DNA of 64,000 nt, taken from NCBI RefSeq assembly GCF_945873775.1, contig NZ_CAMCEC010000001.1, positions 186,001 through 250,000 of the forward strand. The letters run 5' to 3'. Position 1 is the stretch's first letter; every line of letters begins with the position of its first letter. This document shows, in pieces, positions 15,776-24,777 of the stretch. This DNA comes from an uncultured Treponema sp. (lineage in GTDB: Bacteria; Spirochaetota; Spirochaetia; Treponematales; Treponemataceae). The notes under the pieces are model-generated. The model did not search any database, was not told where the DNA came from, and saw nothing but the letters and a program-made list of their open reading frames with translations. A program made the position numbers and the translations under genes.

Positions 15776-16036
15776 TACCTTTTTGGGAAAGAGCGTTTAC
15801 TGGAAACAAGAAAAATGTAGAGAGCGGAAGCGGTACGAAGTACGGCTGGAGCGAACGGCAATTAACGAACAGTATTTGGAATAGCGAATTGGACAGTGAA
15901 TTGGATAGTAAACCCATACTAATGGGTGATACTCAAAACCATTCAGTTTGACTAAGACCAAATAATACATTAAGATACAAGTACTTAATTCGTAAACGAT
16001 AGGCAGAGTTATTTTTTATGAGCTACACGCTTAAAA

Positions 16037-16078
16037 CTTTTAAGGCGTGGGTCTCGTGTTCGAATCACGAGTAGCTCA
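16037..16078 (+). tRNA. 3' half of tRNA-Lys(UUU), attachment-site remnant (attR)
   Basis: Reads in order as anticodon loop CTTTTAA (anticodon TTT), anticodon-stem 3' strand GGCGT, variable loop GGGTC, T-arm TCGTG-TTCGAAT-CACGA, acceptor GTAGCTC and discriminator A; CCA is not encoded. The matching D-arm is absent. Immediately left, GAGCTAC (16020-16026) could pair with the acceptor strand, and ACGC-TTAAAA (16027-16036) is an inverted, one-base-shorter copy of TTTTAAGGCGT, as expected of inverted integrase core sites centred on an anticodon loop. It is therefore a truncated tRNA, not a functional gene, unless a D-armless tRNA is made. Confidence 0.7.
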
Positions 16079-16082
16079 GTAG

Positions 16083-16113
16083 AAGGCACTTGATTTTCAA
16101 GTGTCTTTTTTTA
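16083..16113 (+). terminator. Intrinsic terminator behind the tRNA-Lys remnant
   Basis: CACTTGA and TCAAGTG pair around a 3-base loop, extended by G-T, G-C and A-T pairs, and are followed by a seven-T run. Its position 5 bases after the tRNA end suggests it is the original tRNA-Lys terminator. Confidence 0.8.
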
Positions 16114-16151
16114 TTTTAAATCAATTTCAAACATAAAAAATAAAGGCATTT

Positions 16152-17801
16152 TTATTTTATAACTTTCCAGTCCGCGCCGTTTTTTCCGCCGAAAACTTTT
16201 GTTCGATTTTTAAACTTTCCGCAGTTTTCAGATAAAAACGCAACATCGTAGCCGCTCATCAAATCGTCAGGATGATAATGAAGCTCAATACAAGACTCTT
16301 TTCCTTCCGCAGTAAAAAGGCTCAACGCATTATTCAAAACAATTATGTCAGAAACAAACGGAATCATTTTTTCAAGATGACGATTTTTGTATTGCGACAA
16401 AATAAATTCAAGCTGAAGCTTTTGAATTTCTGAAAATGAAAAATCCGTATTTTTTTTCAGTTCTAAAAAGCGCGAAAAATTTTCAAGAAAAACAGAAGGC
16501 TTTACATGAAGCGGAAACAAAATCAAATTGAACCAAGGAACGGCTCTGCCTTTGTTGTAAAAAATATCGGCGGCAAAAGAAAATTTTCTGGCTTTGTCTA
16601 TGTCTTGAGATGAAAAAGTTTTTGTTTTTAAAACATTGTAAGGCGGAACTTGCTGCCACTCAAGACCCAAAGACGCGGCTTTGTCATGCAAATCAGTTCC
16701 AGGCAAAACGCTAAGGCAAAAAAGCTCAAGGTTGTTCGGATAAAGAGAAAGCGCAAAATCCACGCTTTGCTTGAACCCAGAAAAACTGTCGCCCGGAAGT
16801 CCGAAAATCAAATCGAATCCAAAGACAACGCCTTCCCTATTTAAAATGCCGATGTTCTTTACAAATGTTTTTTTATCAAAGCTGCGATTCACTAACGCAA
16901 GAACTTCTTTATGCATGCTTTGAAGTCCAAACTGAAGGCTGCATGGAATAGAAGCAAACGCCTGGGCAAGTTCCCTGTCAATAAATTCCGCGCGGGCTTC
17001 AAAGCTAAAAAATGTTCCGGGAGATTTTCTTTTTATAAGCTGAAGAATTTCCAGCGCGCGTTTTTTATTCGCATTGTAAGTCGGATCAAGAACAAAGACT
17101 TGCGGCACTTTTTTTTCAGCAAAAAATTCAAGTTCACGTTCTATGCGTTCCATTGAAAAATACTGAACTTTTTTTTCACCTTTGCTTTCATAGCAGTACG
17201 AGCATTTAAATGGACAGCCACGGGCAAGTTCCCACAACGCTCCGCAATAATCAGAAGGATTTAAAGTTCCATCAAGCCACGGTGAAGACAAACTTTGCAA
17301 TGACGGAGGCAAACTTCGGCATAAGGAATTTTTGTTTTCTCCTTTTTTATATACGCCTTGAATTTCAAAGTTTTCGTTTTTGTTTTCAGAATTAAAAAGT
17401 TTATTTATAAGCAACGGCACAGATTCTTCACCCTCGCCGCAAACAGTCCAGTCAAAATTTTTAAACGAAAGCGGAGACGCTGTAACTTCAGGACCGCCAG
17501 CAATAAGAATGGCAGAAGGAAATTTTTCTTTTATCTTTCGCGCCAAACTTTCAAGCTGCGTTCTATTCCACACAAAAACACTAAAGCAGACCGCAAAAAG
17601 ATTTTCAGCGCAGGAAAAAATTTCAGATTCAATCTTAGAGGAACTTCCGCCTTCCAGAGAAAAAGAAGCCAAGCGGACTTCAAAAATATTTTTTGTAAGC
17701 GGACTGTTTTTTACAGCGGAAGCAATGCAAGCAGCGCCAAGAGGAACAGCCTGAGGAGATGTTTCCGCCAAAGCAGTAACGCAGTAAACAATCTTGCTCA
17801 A
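16152..17801 (-). CDS. B12-binding-type radical SAM protein, 549 aa
   Basis: The N-terminal about 140 residues form a cobalamin-binding-like Rossmann domain (PLGAACIASAV, ILIAGGPEVTASP). The radical SAM core carries ARGCPFKCSYCYESKG near 195, whose CxxxCxxC holds the 4Fe-4S cluster that cleaves S-adenosylmethionine. A C-terminal region of the DUF4080 kind follows. Such proteins modify varied substrates; this one is not assignable. The start is TTG at 17801, supported by GGAGG (rc of 17806-17810 region) 4-5 bases upstream; no ATG fits the conserved N-terminus. It follows the EF-G gene after 15 bases and is probably co-transcribed with it. Confidence 0.85.
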   Translation of the reverse strand: MSKIVYCVTALAETSPQAVPLGAACIASAVKNSPLTKNIFEVRLASFSLEGGSSSKIESEIFSCAENLFAVCFSVFVWNRTQLESLARKIKEKFPSAILIAGGPEVTASPLSFKNFDWTVCGEGEESVPLLINKLFNSENKNENFEIQGVYKKGENKNSLCRSLPPSLQSLSSPWLDGTLNPSDYCGALWELARGCPFKCSYCYESKGEKKVQYFSMERIERELEFFAEKKVPQVFVLDPTYNANKKRALEILQLIKRKSPGTFFSFEARAEFIDRELAQAFASIPCSLQFGLQSMHKEVLALVNRSFDKKTFVKNIGILNREGVVFGFDLIFGLPGDSFSGFKQSVDFALSLYPNNLELFCLSVLPGTDLHDKAASLGLEWQQVPPYNVLKTKTFSSQDIDKARKFSFAADIFYNKGRAVPWFNLILFPLHVKPSVFLENFSRFLELKKNTDFSFSEIQKLQLEFILSQYKNRHLEKMIPFVSDIIVLNNALSLFTAEGKESCIELHYHPDDLMSGYDVAFLSENCGKFKNRTKVFGGKNGADWKVIK

Positions 17802-17816
17802 GCGTCCTCCAAGAAT

Positions 17817-19850
17817 TTACGCCTTTACTTGGAAGTGGCTGAACACCATTCCGAAGCTTGCTCTTCCTTGTGTTACAGAGCGAAGGTTTGTTGAAAAGCC
17901 GAACATTTTTGCCATTGGAGCTTTTGCATGAATTACATTTTCACCTGATTTTTCATCCATGCTAACAATCATTCCACCACGCTGAGTAATCTGGCTCATT
18001 GCGTCTCCAACAAATTCAGAAGGACATTCAATGTCAACTTCCATTACAGGCTCAAGCAGTTCAGGAGTTGCAGACTCACACGCTTTGTCAAACGCTTCGG
18101 CGGCGGCGGCTTCAAATGCAAAAGTAGAGGCTGTAAGCTCATCGTATTTTATATCAGTTACAGAAACCGCGATGTCTGTGCAAGGATAGCCCATCCGTAT
18201 TCCAGAAGCAAAGCAGCTTTCAATGCTCTGTTCAATCGCTTCATAAATTTCCTTTGGAATTGAATTGTCATGCACTGCGCAAGTATAAGAATTTCCGGCT
18301 CCAGTTTCTCTTGGCTCAATATGAATTGCAAGGCAAGCCGCATTTTCTTTTCCGGCAAGAACTTTGCTGAACTCTTCTTTATAATCGGCGGCAGTAGAAA
18401 TTGACTCTCTGTAAGTAACCTGCGGAGAACCAACTCTGCACTGAACTTTAAAGTCGTCTCTGATTCTCGTAACAAGAACATCAAGGTGAAGCTCACCCAT
18501 TCCAGAAATAACAAGCTGCCCGGTTTCTTCATCATCACGGAAAGTAAACGTAGGATCTTCACGGCTAAGAATTTCAAGAGTTTCCTGAAGCTTTGCACGG
18601 TCGCCCATTGTTTCAGGCTCAATCGCAATTGAAATAACCGGCTCCGGAAATTTTACGCTTTCAAGAAGAACAGGCATTCCTTCACTTCCCAAAGTATCTC
18701 CAGTCTGCGCAAATTTCAGTCCAACAAAAACAGCAATGTCGCCTGCGCTTACACTGTCCATCTGTTCCATTCTGTTCGCATTCACACGGAGAATTCTATT
18801 TACACGCTCGCGCTTCTTTTTTCCCACGTTATAAACTTGAGTTCCTGTTGAAATTTTTCCAGAGTACATTCTCACAAAGCAAAGAATTCCTGCCTCGCGG
18901 TCATACTGAATTTTAAACACAAGGCCAGCAGGAGTCTTTGAATCTGGATCGCATTTTACAAGAATTTTTTCCTCTTCATTTTTCTTTACGTGGATTCCTT
19001 CAGCAGGAGGAACTTCATCTGGAGAAGGAAGATAAGCGACAATCGCATCAATAAGAGGCTGAACACCCTGATTATGCCGGCTTGAACCGCAAAGAAACGG
19101 AACTAGAGTTCTGTTAATTGTAGCTTTGCGCAACGCAGACACAAGCTGCTCAACAGAAATTTCTTTGCCTTCTATGTAAAGATCTGTAAGCTCTTCATCA
19201 TTTGAAGCGACTACATCAACAAGCTTTTCGCGCCATTCCTGGGCAAGTTCTTTATATTCATCGCTGATTTCTGATTCTGTAAATTTTTCGCCTTCAGTTT
19301 CTGCATCCCAGCGGATTTCTTTCATTTTTAAAAGATCTATAACGCCTTCAAAGTCCTGCCCGCTTCCCATAGGAATTTCAAGAGCAACAGGCTCGCAGCC
19401 GAATTTTTTACGGACATCTTCCATTGCGCCAAAAAAGTCCGCGCCGACTCTGTCCATCTTGTTTACAAAACAAATACGCGGAACATGGAATTCATCAGCC
19501 TGCTTCCAGACAGTTTCAGTTTGCGGCTGAACCCATCCAACTGCGCAAATAACGGCAACAGCTCCGTCCAGAACACGCAAAGACCGCTCAACTTCCGCAG
19601 TAAAATCAACGTGGCCCGGAGTGTCAATAATGTTTATCTTGTAGCCTTTCCATTCTGTTGTGATTGCAGCCGAAGCGATTGTGATTCCACGCTCCTGTTC
19701 CTGCTTCATAAAATCCATTGTAGCCGCGCCGTCATCAATTTCACCGATTTTATGAATTTTTCCAGAGTAATAAAGAATTCTTTCTGTTGTGGTTGTTTTT
19801 CCAGCATCAATATGAGCCATGATGCCAATGTTTCTCATTTTTTCAAGCAT
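17817..19850 (-). CDS. fusA: Translation elongation factor G (spirochaetal second-copy type)
   Basis: GTPase that moves tRNA and mRNA through the ribosome or aids ribosome recycling. 677 aa. G1 AHIDAGKTTTTE, switch and G2 around ERGITI, G3 DTPGHVDF, G4 NKMD, then domains II-V complete to FGFSTNLRSVTQGRASFGM. ATG at 19850 is used because GGAAA lies 6 bases upstream; a TTG four codons earlier is less likely. The gene is not beside rpsL, rpsG or tuf, so it may be the second EF-G that spirochaetes carry (spdEFG group), which divide translocation and recycling; deciding which needs a tree. One difference from canonical EF-G is Trp in the CAVGWVQPQ segment where Gly is usual. Confidence 0.92.
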   Translation of the reverse strand: MLEKMRNIGIMAHIDAGKTTTTERILYYSGKIHKIGEIDDGAATMDFMKQEQERGITIASAAITTEWKGYKINIIDTPGHVDFTAEVERSLRVLDGAVAVICAVGWVQPQTETVWKQADEFHVPRICFVNKMDRVGADFFGAMEDVRKKFGCEPVALEIPMGSGQDFEGVIDLLKMKEIRWDAETEGEKFTESEISDEYKELAQEWREKLVDVVASNDEELTDLYIEGKEISVEQLVSALRKATINRTLVPFLCGSSRHNQGVQPLIDAIVAYLPSPDEVPPAEGIHVKKNEEEKILVKCDPDSKTPAGLVFKIQYDREAGILCFVRMYSGKISTGTQVYNVGKKKRERVNRILRVNANRMEQMDSVSAGDIAVFVGLKFAQTGDTLGSEGMPVLLESVKFPEPVISIAIEPETMGDRAKLQETLEILSREDPTFTFRDDEETGQLVISGMGELHLDVLVTRIRDDFKVQCRVGSPQVTYRESISTAADYKEEFSKVLAGKENAACLAIHIEPRETGAGNSYTCAVHDNSIPKEIYEAIEQSIESCFASGIRMGYPCTDIAVSVTDIKYDELTASTFAFEAAAAEAFDKACESATPELLEPVMEVDIECPSEFVGDAMSQITQRGGMIVSMDEKSGENVIHAKAPMAKMFGFSTNLRSVTQGRASFGMVFSHFQVKA

Positions 19851-19974
19851 ATAGATTTCCAAAAATAAACGCGAAATTTTTTCAGTATTTTAAAAAAATA
19901 CACACCAGATGTCAAGGCAAAGCAGATTATCAGGTCAAGCCCGATAACGGCATAAAATCTAAAAAGTTTATTTC

Positions 19975-20002
19975 TTTACATTTCAAAATGATATGATATA
20001 AT
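19975..20002 (+). promoter_or_regulatory. Sigma-70-type promoter for the response regulator
   Basis: TTTACA (19975-19980), a 16-base spacer, TATAAT (19997-20002), 64 bases before the chosen start at 20066. Confidence 0.55.
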
Positions 20003-20065
20003 TGAATTGAAATATTTAAAAATTCAGTTTCAGTGATTTTTGATATTCAACAACTGGAGCAAGAG

Positions 20066-21091
20066 ATGACAACGATTTTAATAGTTGATGATTCTGAAAT
20101 TGACAGAGCGGTTTTAAAAAACATACTGGCAAGTTTCTACAATGTAATTGAAGCAGATTCAGGATATGCGGCGCTTGATATTCTAAACAATCCGGCGTTA
20201 AAAATAGACGGACTTATTATTGATATAAATATGCCTGGACTAAGCGGATTTGAAGTTCTCAGTCTACTCGACAAGTCAAGGCACTCGGGAATGGTGATTC
20301 TGCTCATTTCTTCAGAAGCAAAAAAAGACAACATTATAAGAGCCGCAAATTTTGGAGCGTCGGGATTTTTCAAAAAGCCTTATGACAGCGAACAGATTCT
20401 TTCAAAACTGAAATCGATATTCGCAAAAAAAGTTCTTGCCGCTTCAATGCTAAAAGGAACAGTTTCAGACAATGAGCTCAAGGCGACAATTCTTTACGCA
20501 GACAAGCTCCGCCGTGTTTATCTTACTTATCTTAAAGGTGAAAAAAAGAACGATGACCTTTACATCCACGTAAGCGAAATTGTGCATATCATGCTTGAAA
20601 ATTATTTTGCGACAAAAGCTCCAAAAGATCTTACGCCGGAAGGAATTGAAATAATCAGCCGCGCGGCATATTTTTATGACATAGGCAGAATGATTGTAAG
20701 CCACGAAAAATTCAAAGTCTATTCCCAGTCAGAAATCGATGACATTCCAGAAACACACACAATTGCAGGAGCGGATTTTGTGGGCGTAAACAGCTCGCCG
20801 AGTGTCGCCTACTTTGTAAAAGTCTGTTCCGACATCTGCATGCATCACCACGAACGCTACGATGGAAGAGGAATGCCTCACGGACTCAAAAGCAGCATCA
20901 ACAATATCTATACCCAGATGTGCGCAATCGCAATAGAATTCTGCATAAACTTTTTTTCCGCGGAAGAAATAAGCGCAGCCGAATTCAATATGGCAATGAA
21001 CACAATTATGGAAGACAAAGACGCGTTCCGACCAGATGTAATAGAGCTTCTTAAAAACAGCCAGGACGACATTCTAGCCTGCTATACATAA
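20066..21091 (+). CDS. Response regulator with degenerate HD-GYP-like output domain, 341 aa
   Basis: Receiver domain at residues 1-122: DD near 8-9, phospho-acceptor Asp in IDINMPG near 56, Thr/Ser switch in LLISSEAKK, and Lys in FFKKPYD. The C-terminal part matches HD-GYP cyclic-di-GMP phosphodiesterases (ICMHHHERYDGRGMPHGL corresponds to HHE-DGxGYP), but the signature HD is YD (Tyr204-Asp205 in YDIGRM), and GYP is GMP. Loss of that His suggests impaired metal binding. Start ATG 20066 has GGAG 8-11 bases upstream; a GTG at 20033 is less likely. It likely responds to an unlinked histidine kinase. Confidence 0.82.
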   Translation: MTTILIVDDSEIDRAVLKNILASFYNVIEADSGYAALDILNNPALKIDGLIIDINMPGLSGFEVLSLLDKSRHSGMVILLISSEAKKDNIIRAANFGASGFFKKPYDSEQILSKLKSIFAKKVLAASMLKGTVSDNELKATILYADKLRRVYLTYLKGEKKNDDLYIHVSEIVHIMLENYFATKAPKDLTPEGIEIISRAAYFYDIGRMIVSHEKFKVYSQSEIDDIPETHTIAGADFVGVNSSPSVAYFVKVCSDICMHHHERYDGRGMPHGLKSSINNIYTQMCAIAIEFCINFFSAEEISAAEFNMAMNTIMEDKDAFRPDVIELLKNSQDDILACYT

Positions 21092-21131
21092 AAAAATTGA
21101 ATTTTCTGCTGATAATTCGTATAATCGATTT

Positions 21132-23120
21132 ATGAACTACGGATTTTTCAGAGTTGCAAGCGTTTCACCTTCGCTGTCTGTGGCGGACTGCGACTTCAAC
21201 TCTAAGCAGATAATTGAACTTGTAAAAAAAGCCCAGGACAAAAAAATAAAACTTCTCGTGTTCCCAGAGCTTTCTATTTGCGCCTACACTTGCGCCGATT
21301 TATTCGCACAAAAAATGCTTCAGGAAGAATGCTACCTTGCCTTGAAAAATATTTGCGCGGAAACAAAAAACTGCAATGTTCTTTTTTGCGTAGGACTTCC
21401 TGTTGAACTGGATTCGGAGCGATTCAACTGCGCAGCTTTTGTTTACAAAGGAAAAGTTCTTGCTTTAATCCCAAAATCTTTTATTCCAAATTATTCTGAA
21501 TTCTATGAAAGCCGATGGTTCACTTCATTTTCAGAAAACACAGTAAAACAAATTTCACTTTGCAAAGGCTTGGAAGACATTCCGTTTGGCACAGACATTT
21601 TTATTCAGGACGAAAATGATTCCTCCATAAAAATTTCCGCGGAACTTTGTGAAGATTTGTGGGTTCCGTTTTCACCTTCAACAAGGCATGCTTTAAACGG
21701 AGCTACGATAATTGCAAATTTGAGCGCAAGCAATGAAGTTGCAGGAAAAGCAGAATACAGGCGGATGCTTGTGGCAGGTCATTCCGCAAAAACAGTAAGC
21801 GCGTACATTTACGCAAACGCAAGCCACGACGAAAGTTCCACCGACATGATTTTCAGCGGGCACAGCATTATCGCAGCAAACGGCGCAATAAAAGCCGAAT
21901 CCGCTCTTTTTGAAAACACGCAGGATTTTCTTATAGCAGACATCGATTTGGAAAAACTCACACAAGACAGAATAAAATCCACAACATTTTCAAGAAGCAC
22001 AAGCTTTGCAAAATCTGAATACAAGACAATTTTTGTAAGCGGACTTCAGCAGGAACATTTTGCAGAAAACATAGACGAGCAGCTTTATGAAAAAATCGCG
22101 CTTCATCCATTTGTTCCTTCTGATATTCAAAAAAGAAAAGAAAGATGTTTTTCAATAATTGAAATGCAGTCGGAAGGACTTGCAAAACGGCTAAGGCACA
22201 TTCATGCGCAGGGAGCGGTCATAGGACTTAGCGGCGGACTGGATTCAACTTTAGCACTTTTAGTATGCGCAAGAGCTTTTGACAAGTGCAACATTTCAAG
22301 AGAAAAAATTTTTTCCATAACAATGCCCGCTTTCGGAACAACAGACAGAACATTCAACAATGCCTGCTTGCTTGCAAAGGAAATGGGAACAACCTTAAAA
22401 GAAATAAATATCAAAGACGCTGTGATTCAGCATTTTAAAGATATAGGCCAGGACATAAACACGCACGATGTAACTTACGAAAATTGCCAGGCGCGTGAAC
22501 GCACTCAAGTTCTTATGGATTTTGCAAACAAGTGCAACGGGATTGTAATCGGAACTGGAGATTTAAGCGAGCTTGCCCTTGGCTGGTGCACTTACAACGG
22601 AGATCAGATGAGCATGTACGGAGTAAATTCAAGCATTCCAAAAACTTTAGTCCGCCATCTTGTTGCATGGTTTGCTGACGAGGCACTTGAAAAAGGAAAC
22701 AAAAATCTTTCTGACGTTCTAAATGACATTCTTGCAACTCCTGTAAGCCCGGAGCTTCTTCCGCCTGCAGAAGGAAAAATAAGCCAAAAGACAGAAGAAA
22801 TTGTAGGTCCTTACGAACTTCATGATTTTTTCCTTTACTATGTTTTACGCTGGGGATTTTCTCCACGGAAAATTTATTTTCTTGCGCAAAAAGCATTTCT
22901 TGGAAAAGAAGACAAGGCAACAAAAACAATATACACAAAAGAAATCATCTTAAAATGGCTCAAGAATTTCTACAAAAGATTTTTCAGCCAGCAGTTCAAA
23001 AGAAGCTGTATGCCAGACGGAGCAAAAGTTGGAACAGTAAATCTTTCGCCAAGAGGAGACTGGAGAATGCCTAGCGACGCAAGCGCACAGCTTTGGATAA
23101 AGGAAATTGAAAAATGCTAA
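21132..23120 (+). CDS. nadE: Glutamine-dependent NAD+ synthase
   Basis: Last step of NAD synthesis: amidation of nicotinate adenine dinucleotide with ammonia from glutamine. 662 aa, the usual size of the two-domain form. N-terminal nitrilase-type amidase with Glu (FPELSICAY), Lys (LIPKSFIPNY) and Cys (SAELCEDLWVP); C-terminal synthetase with ATP pyrophosphatase loop SGGLDSTLAL near residue 370 and the GTGDLSELALGWCTYNGD segment. Both active sites look intact. The stop overlaps the rlmJ start by 7 bases, so the two are translated in a coupled fashion. Confidence 0.95.
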   Translation: MNYGFFRVASVSPSLSVADCDFNSKQIIELVKKAQDKKIKLLVFPELSICAYTCADLFAQKMLQEECYLALKNICAETKNCNVLFCVGLPVELDSERFNCAAFVYKGKVLALIPKSFIPNYSEFYESRWFTSFSENTVKQISLCKGLEDIPFGTDIFIQDENDSSIKISAELCEDLWVPFSPSTRHALNGATIIANLSASNEVAGKAEYRRMLVAGHSAKTVSAYIYANASHDESSTDMIFSGHSIIAANGAIKAESALFENTQDFLIADIDLEKLTQDRIKSTTFSRSTSFAKSEYKTIFVSGLQQEHFAENIDEQLYEKIALHPFVPSDIQKRKERCFSIIEMQSEGLAKRLRHIHAQGAVIGLSGGLDSTLALLVCARAFDKCNISREKIFSITMPAFGTTDRTFNNACLLAKEMGTTLKEINIKDAVIQHFKDIGQDINTHDVTYENCQARERTQVLMDFANKCNGIVIGTGDLSELALGWCTYNGDQMSMYGVNSSIPKTLVRHLVAWFADEALEKGNKNLSDVLNDILATPVSPELLPPAEGKISQKTEEIVGPYELHDFFLYYVLRWGFSPRKIYFLAQKAFLGKEDKATKTIYTKEIILKWLKNFYKRFFSQQFKRSCMPDGAKVGTVNLSPRGDWRMPSDASAQLWIKEIEKC

Positions 23121-23956
23121 GCTATCAGCACGAATATCACGCCGGAAATCTTGCAGACGTTTTAAAGCACACTTGCCTTTGCCTTATTTTGGATTCTCTT
23201 TGCAAAAAAGAAAAGCCTTTTACAATAATCGACAGCCATTCGGGAGCCGGAATTTTCAGCCTTGATGACGAACGCCTTTTAAAGACAAACGAAGCAAAAG
23301 ACGGAATAGAAAAAATATACAGATTCTACAAACGGACTTCGCAGGAATTTCCGCACGGACTAAAAGAATACATAGAACGAGAATCTTCTTATCTTGAAGA
23401 AAAAAAATACGCAGGAAGCCCGGAACTTGAACGGCTTTATTCAAGGGAAAAAGACAGCCTCCATTTTGTCGAAAAACATCCGCAAGCGATTGAATCTTTA
23501 AAAAGCAACATGAAAAACTGCAAAGTTGTAATTCACAACGAAGACAGCTACCATGCGCTTTGCGCGCTTACACCGCCACTAATAAAACGCGGACTTGTCC
23601 TATGCGATCCAAGCTACGAAGATGCAGATGACTACAAAAAAGTCTGTGAGGCATTAAAAACCGTAAGAAAAAAATGGAACACGGCAATCATTGCGCTTTG
23701 GTATCCGCTTTTGCTGCGCAGAAAAAATGAAACTTCCCAGCTTTTAACAGAACTTGAAGACTTCTGTAAACTAGGAACAACTCCTTGCGAAAGCTTTAAA
23801 GTTGAGCTACTTACAAAAAATCCAGAAGAAACAAAGGCAGAATCAGGCTCTCATCTTTACGGAAGCGGAATGTTTATAATGAATCCGCCATGGAAACTAA
23901 AAGAAGACATGGAAAAAAACTGCGCATTTATAAATAAAATCCTTGAAATTTTATAA
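23114..23956 (+). CDS. rlmJ: 23S rRNA (adenine2030-N6)-methyltransferase
   Basis: 280 aa, starting with MLSYQHEYHAGNLADVLKH, the highly conserved RlmJ N-terminus. SAM-binding loop DSHSGAGIF near 41 and catalytic motif CDPSYED near 159 (usually DPPYE), C-terminus GSGMFIMNPPW. It methylates a single adenine of 23S rRNA. Overlap with nadE suggests co-expression. It converges on the next gene with 2 bases between stops, and no terminator is visible. Confidence 0.92.
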   Translation: MLSYQHEYHAGNLADVLKHTCLCLILDSLCKKEKPFTIIDSHSGAGIFSLDDERLLKTNEAKDGIEKIYRFYKRTSQEFPHGLKEYIERESSYLEEKKYAGSPELERLYSREKDSLHFVEKHPQAIESLKSNMKNCKVVIHNEDSYHALCALTPPLIKRGLVLCDPSYEDADDYKKVCEALKTVRKKWNTAIIALWYPLLLRRKNETSQLLTELEDFCKLGTTPCESFKVELLTKNPEETKAESGSHLYGSGMFIMNPPWKLKEDMEKNCAFINKILEIL

Positions 23957-23958
23957 GC

Positions 23959-24777
23959 CTAGTCGTACCACTCTTCTCGTATTGAAACCGAGCCAAGGTG
24001 AAGCAGTTTGCTGTAAGACGGAGAATAGCTTGAATCCCGTCCCACAGAAACCGCCCACATATCAACATACCAGACTCCATCTTCGGAACTAGAACTTGAC
24101 CAGCTTACATCTTCATCGCTTGAAACAGGAAGCGGATTATCATTGTCAGTTTTATTGAAGTCAAATCCGTAGCCAGATCCAGAACTCACATTGCGCAAAG
24201 GCTTTCCAATCAAAGTTACACCGCTTGAGCCAGAAACATAACTTTCCATTGCAGAAGTTCCGTAGCAAACGACAGAAGCATATTCAGATGACTCTTTAAT
24301 GCTATTCAGGCGGATATAAACATAGCGGTCATCGTTTTTTTCTGGAATCAAAGGAGTTTGGTTATAGGAAGAAAATAAAAGCGTCTTGTAATTTCTTGAG
24401 TTTATAATATTCGTTGCCGCCGCCGAAACATCACTGCTTGAGTTCAACGAGTCAATAGAACTTTGCGCGCTGACCATTGCAGAATAATTATTATAAATTT
24501 TGTAATAGACTTCAGTTCCAAGAAAAGAAAAATCAGACGAACCGTAATCAGAATTGTCGCCTTCTTCGTTGGTCAGAAAAGAAAAATAAAGCTGAGGCCT
24601 ATCAGTGCTTGTGTATTTTGTCGTGTGTCCGTCAGTTTTTGGCGGCTCAAGGTAATAAAAAGTATCCAAACCGCAACTGACAAAAAGCATGGCAAATAAA
24701 AAAAAGGCGGTTTTTAATTTTTTTGCAAAACAAACACCGCCAATTTTTTCTTTATAAGAATACTGATTTTTAGTCAA
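23959..24777 (-). CDS. Lipoprotein of unknown function, 272 aa
   Basis: Signal sequence KKLKTAFFLFAMLFVSCG with lipobox Cys at about residue 36. The mature part is unusually rich in Ser, Tyr and Asp with a central SSSS segment (SWSSSSSEDGVWYVDMW) and a repeated aromatic pattern, suggesting a beta-rich extracytoplasmic domain. The start is TTG 24777, backed by AAAGGA 5 bases upstream inside the end of the TPR gene, so these genes are coupled. No family is recognised. Confidence 0.72.
   Translation of the reverse strand: MTKNQYSYKEKIGGVCFAKKLKTAFFLFAMLFVSCGLDTFYYLEPPKTDGHTTKYTSTDRPQLYFSFLTNEEGDNSDYGSSDFSFLGTEVYYKIYNNYSAMVSAQSSIDSLNSSSDVSAAATNIINSRNYKTLLFSSYNQTPLIPEKNDDRYVYIRLNSIKESSEYASVVCYGTSAMESYVSGSSGVTLIGKPLRNVSSGSGYGFDFNKTDNDNPLPVSSDEDVSWSSSSSEDGVWYVDMWAVSVGRDSSYSPSYSKLLHLGSVSIREEWYD

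Larger units (their letters stand above)
14379..16019. other. Long gene-free stretch rich in hairpins and repeats
   Basis: No reading frame here looks like a real gene: the open frames are short, low in complexity and overlap each other on both strands. The DNA alternates between AT-rich (about 14530-14720) and GC-rich segments with many inverted repeats. Notable parts are listed separately: TGCGTTG repeats, two tandem units with long hairpins, and GC-rich hairpins. A G-rich run lies at about 15370-15420. An ACCCAT/ATGGGT hairpin lies near 15912-15927. The stretch sits between the WYL regulator and the tRNA-Lys remnant, so it is the right arm of the element. Confidence 0.7.
1..16078. mobile_element. 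Integrated prophage-like element or genomic island, right part
   Basis: Phage-type genes at the left (structural-like proteins and a P4/D5-type primase), a cargo of accessory genes in the middle, and a tRNA-Lys 3' half at the right edge together indicate an element integrated in tRNA-Lys. The right boundary is seen in the sequence: from 16037 the DNA reads as the 3' half of a tRNA and beyond it lies housekeeping DNA. The left boundary, the integrase and the intact tRNA-Lys copy must lie before position 1, if this reading is right. Base composition shifts clearly: cargo genes are much richer in A and T than the core genes to the right. Whether the element is a full prophage, a satellite or an integrative element cannot be told from this part. 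Confidence 0.7.

Noticed and set aside
14839-15951. Open frames of 60-147 codons on both strands in the gene-free stretch
   Set aside because: They overlap one another on both strands, have repetitive or GC-skewed composition, mostly lack ribosome sites and resemble no protein family; the DNA is better explained as structured repeats.
16020-16078. A functional tRNA-Lys gene
   Set aside because: The D-arm is absent and the anticodon stem is replaced by an inverted copy; it reads as a truncated 3' half.
1-16078. CRISPR array or cas genes
   Set aside because: No regularly spaced direct repeats with unique spacers and no Cas-type motifs; the six TGATAGACC sites are kilobases apart and each fronts a gene.
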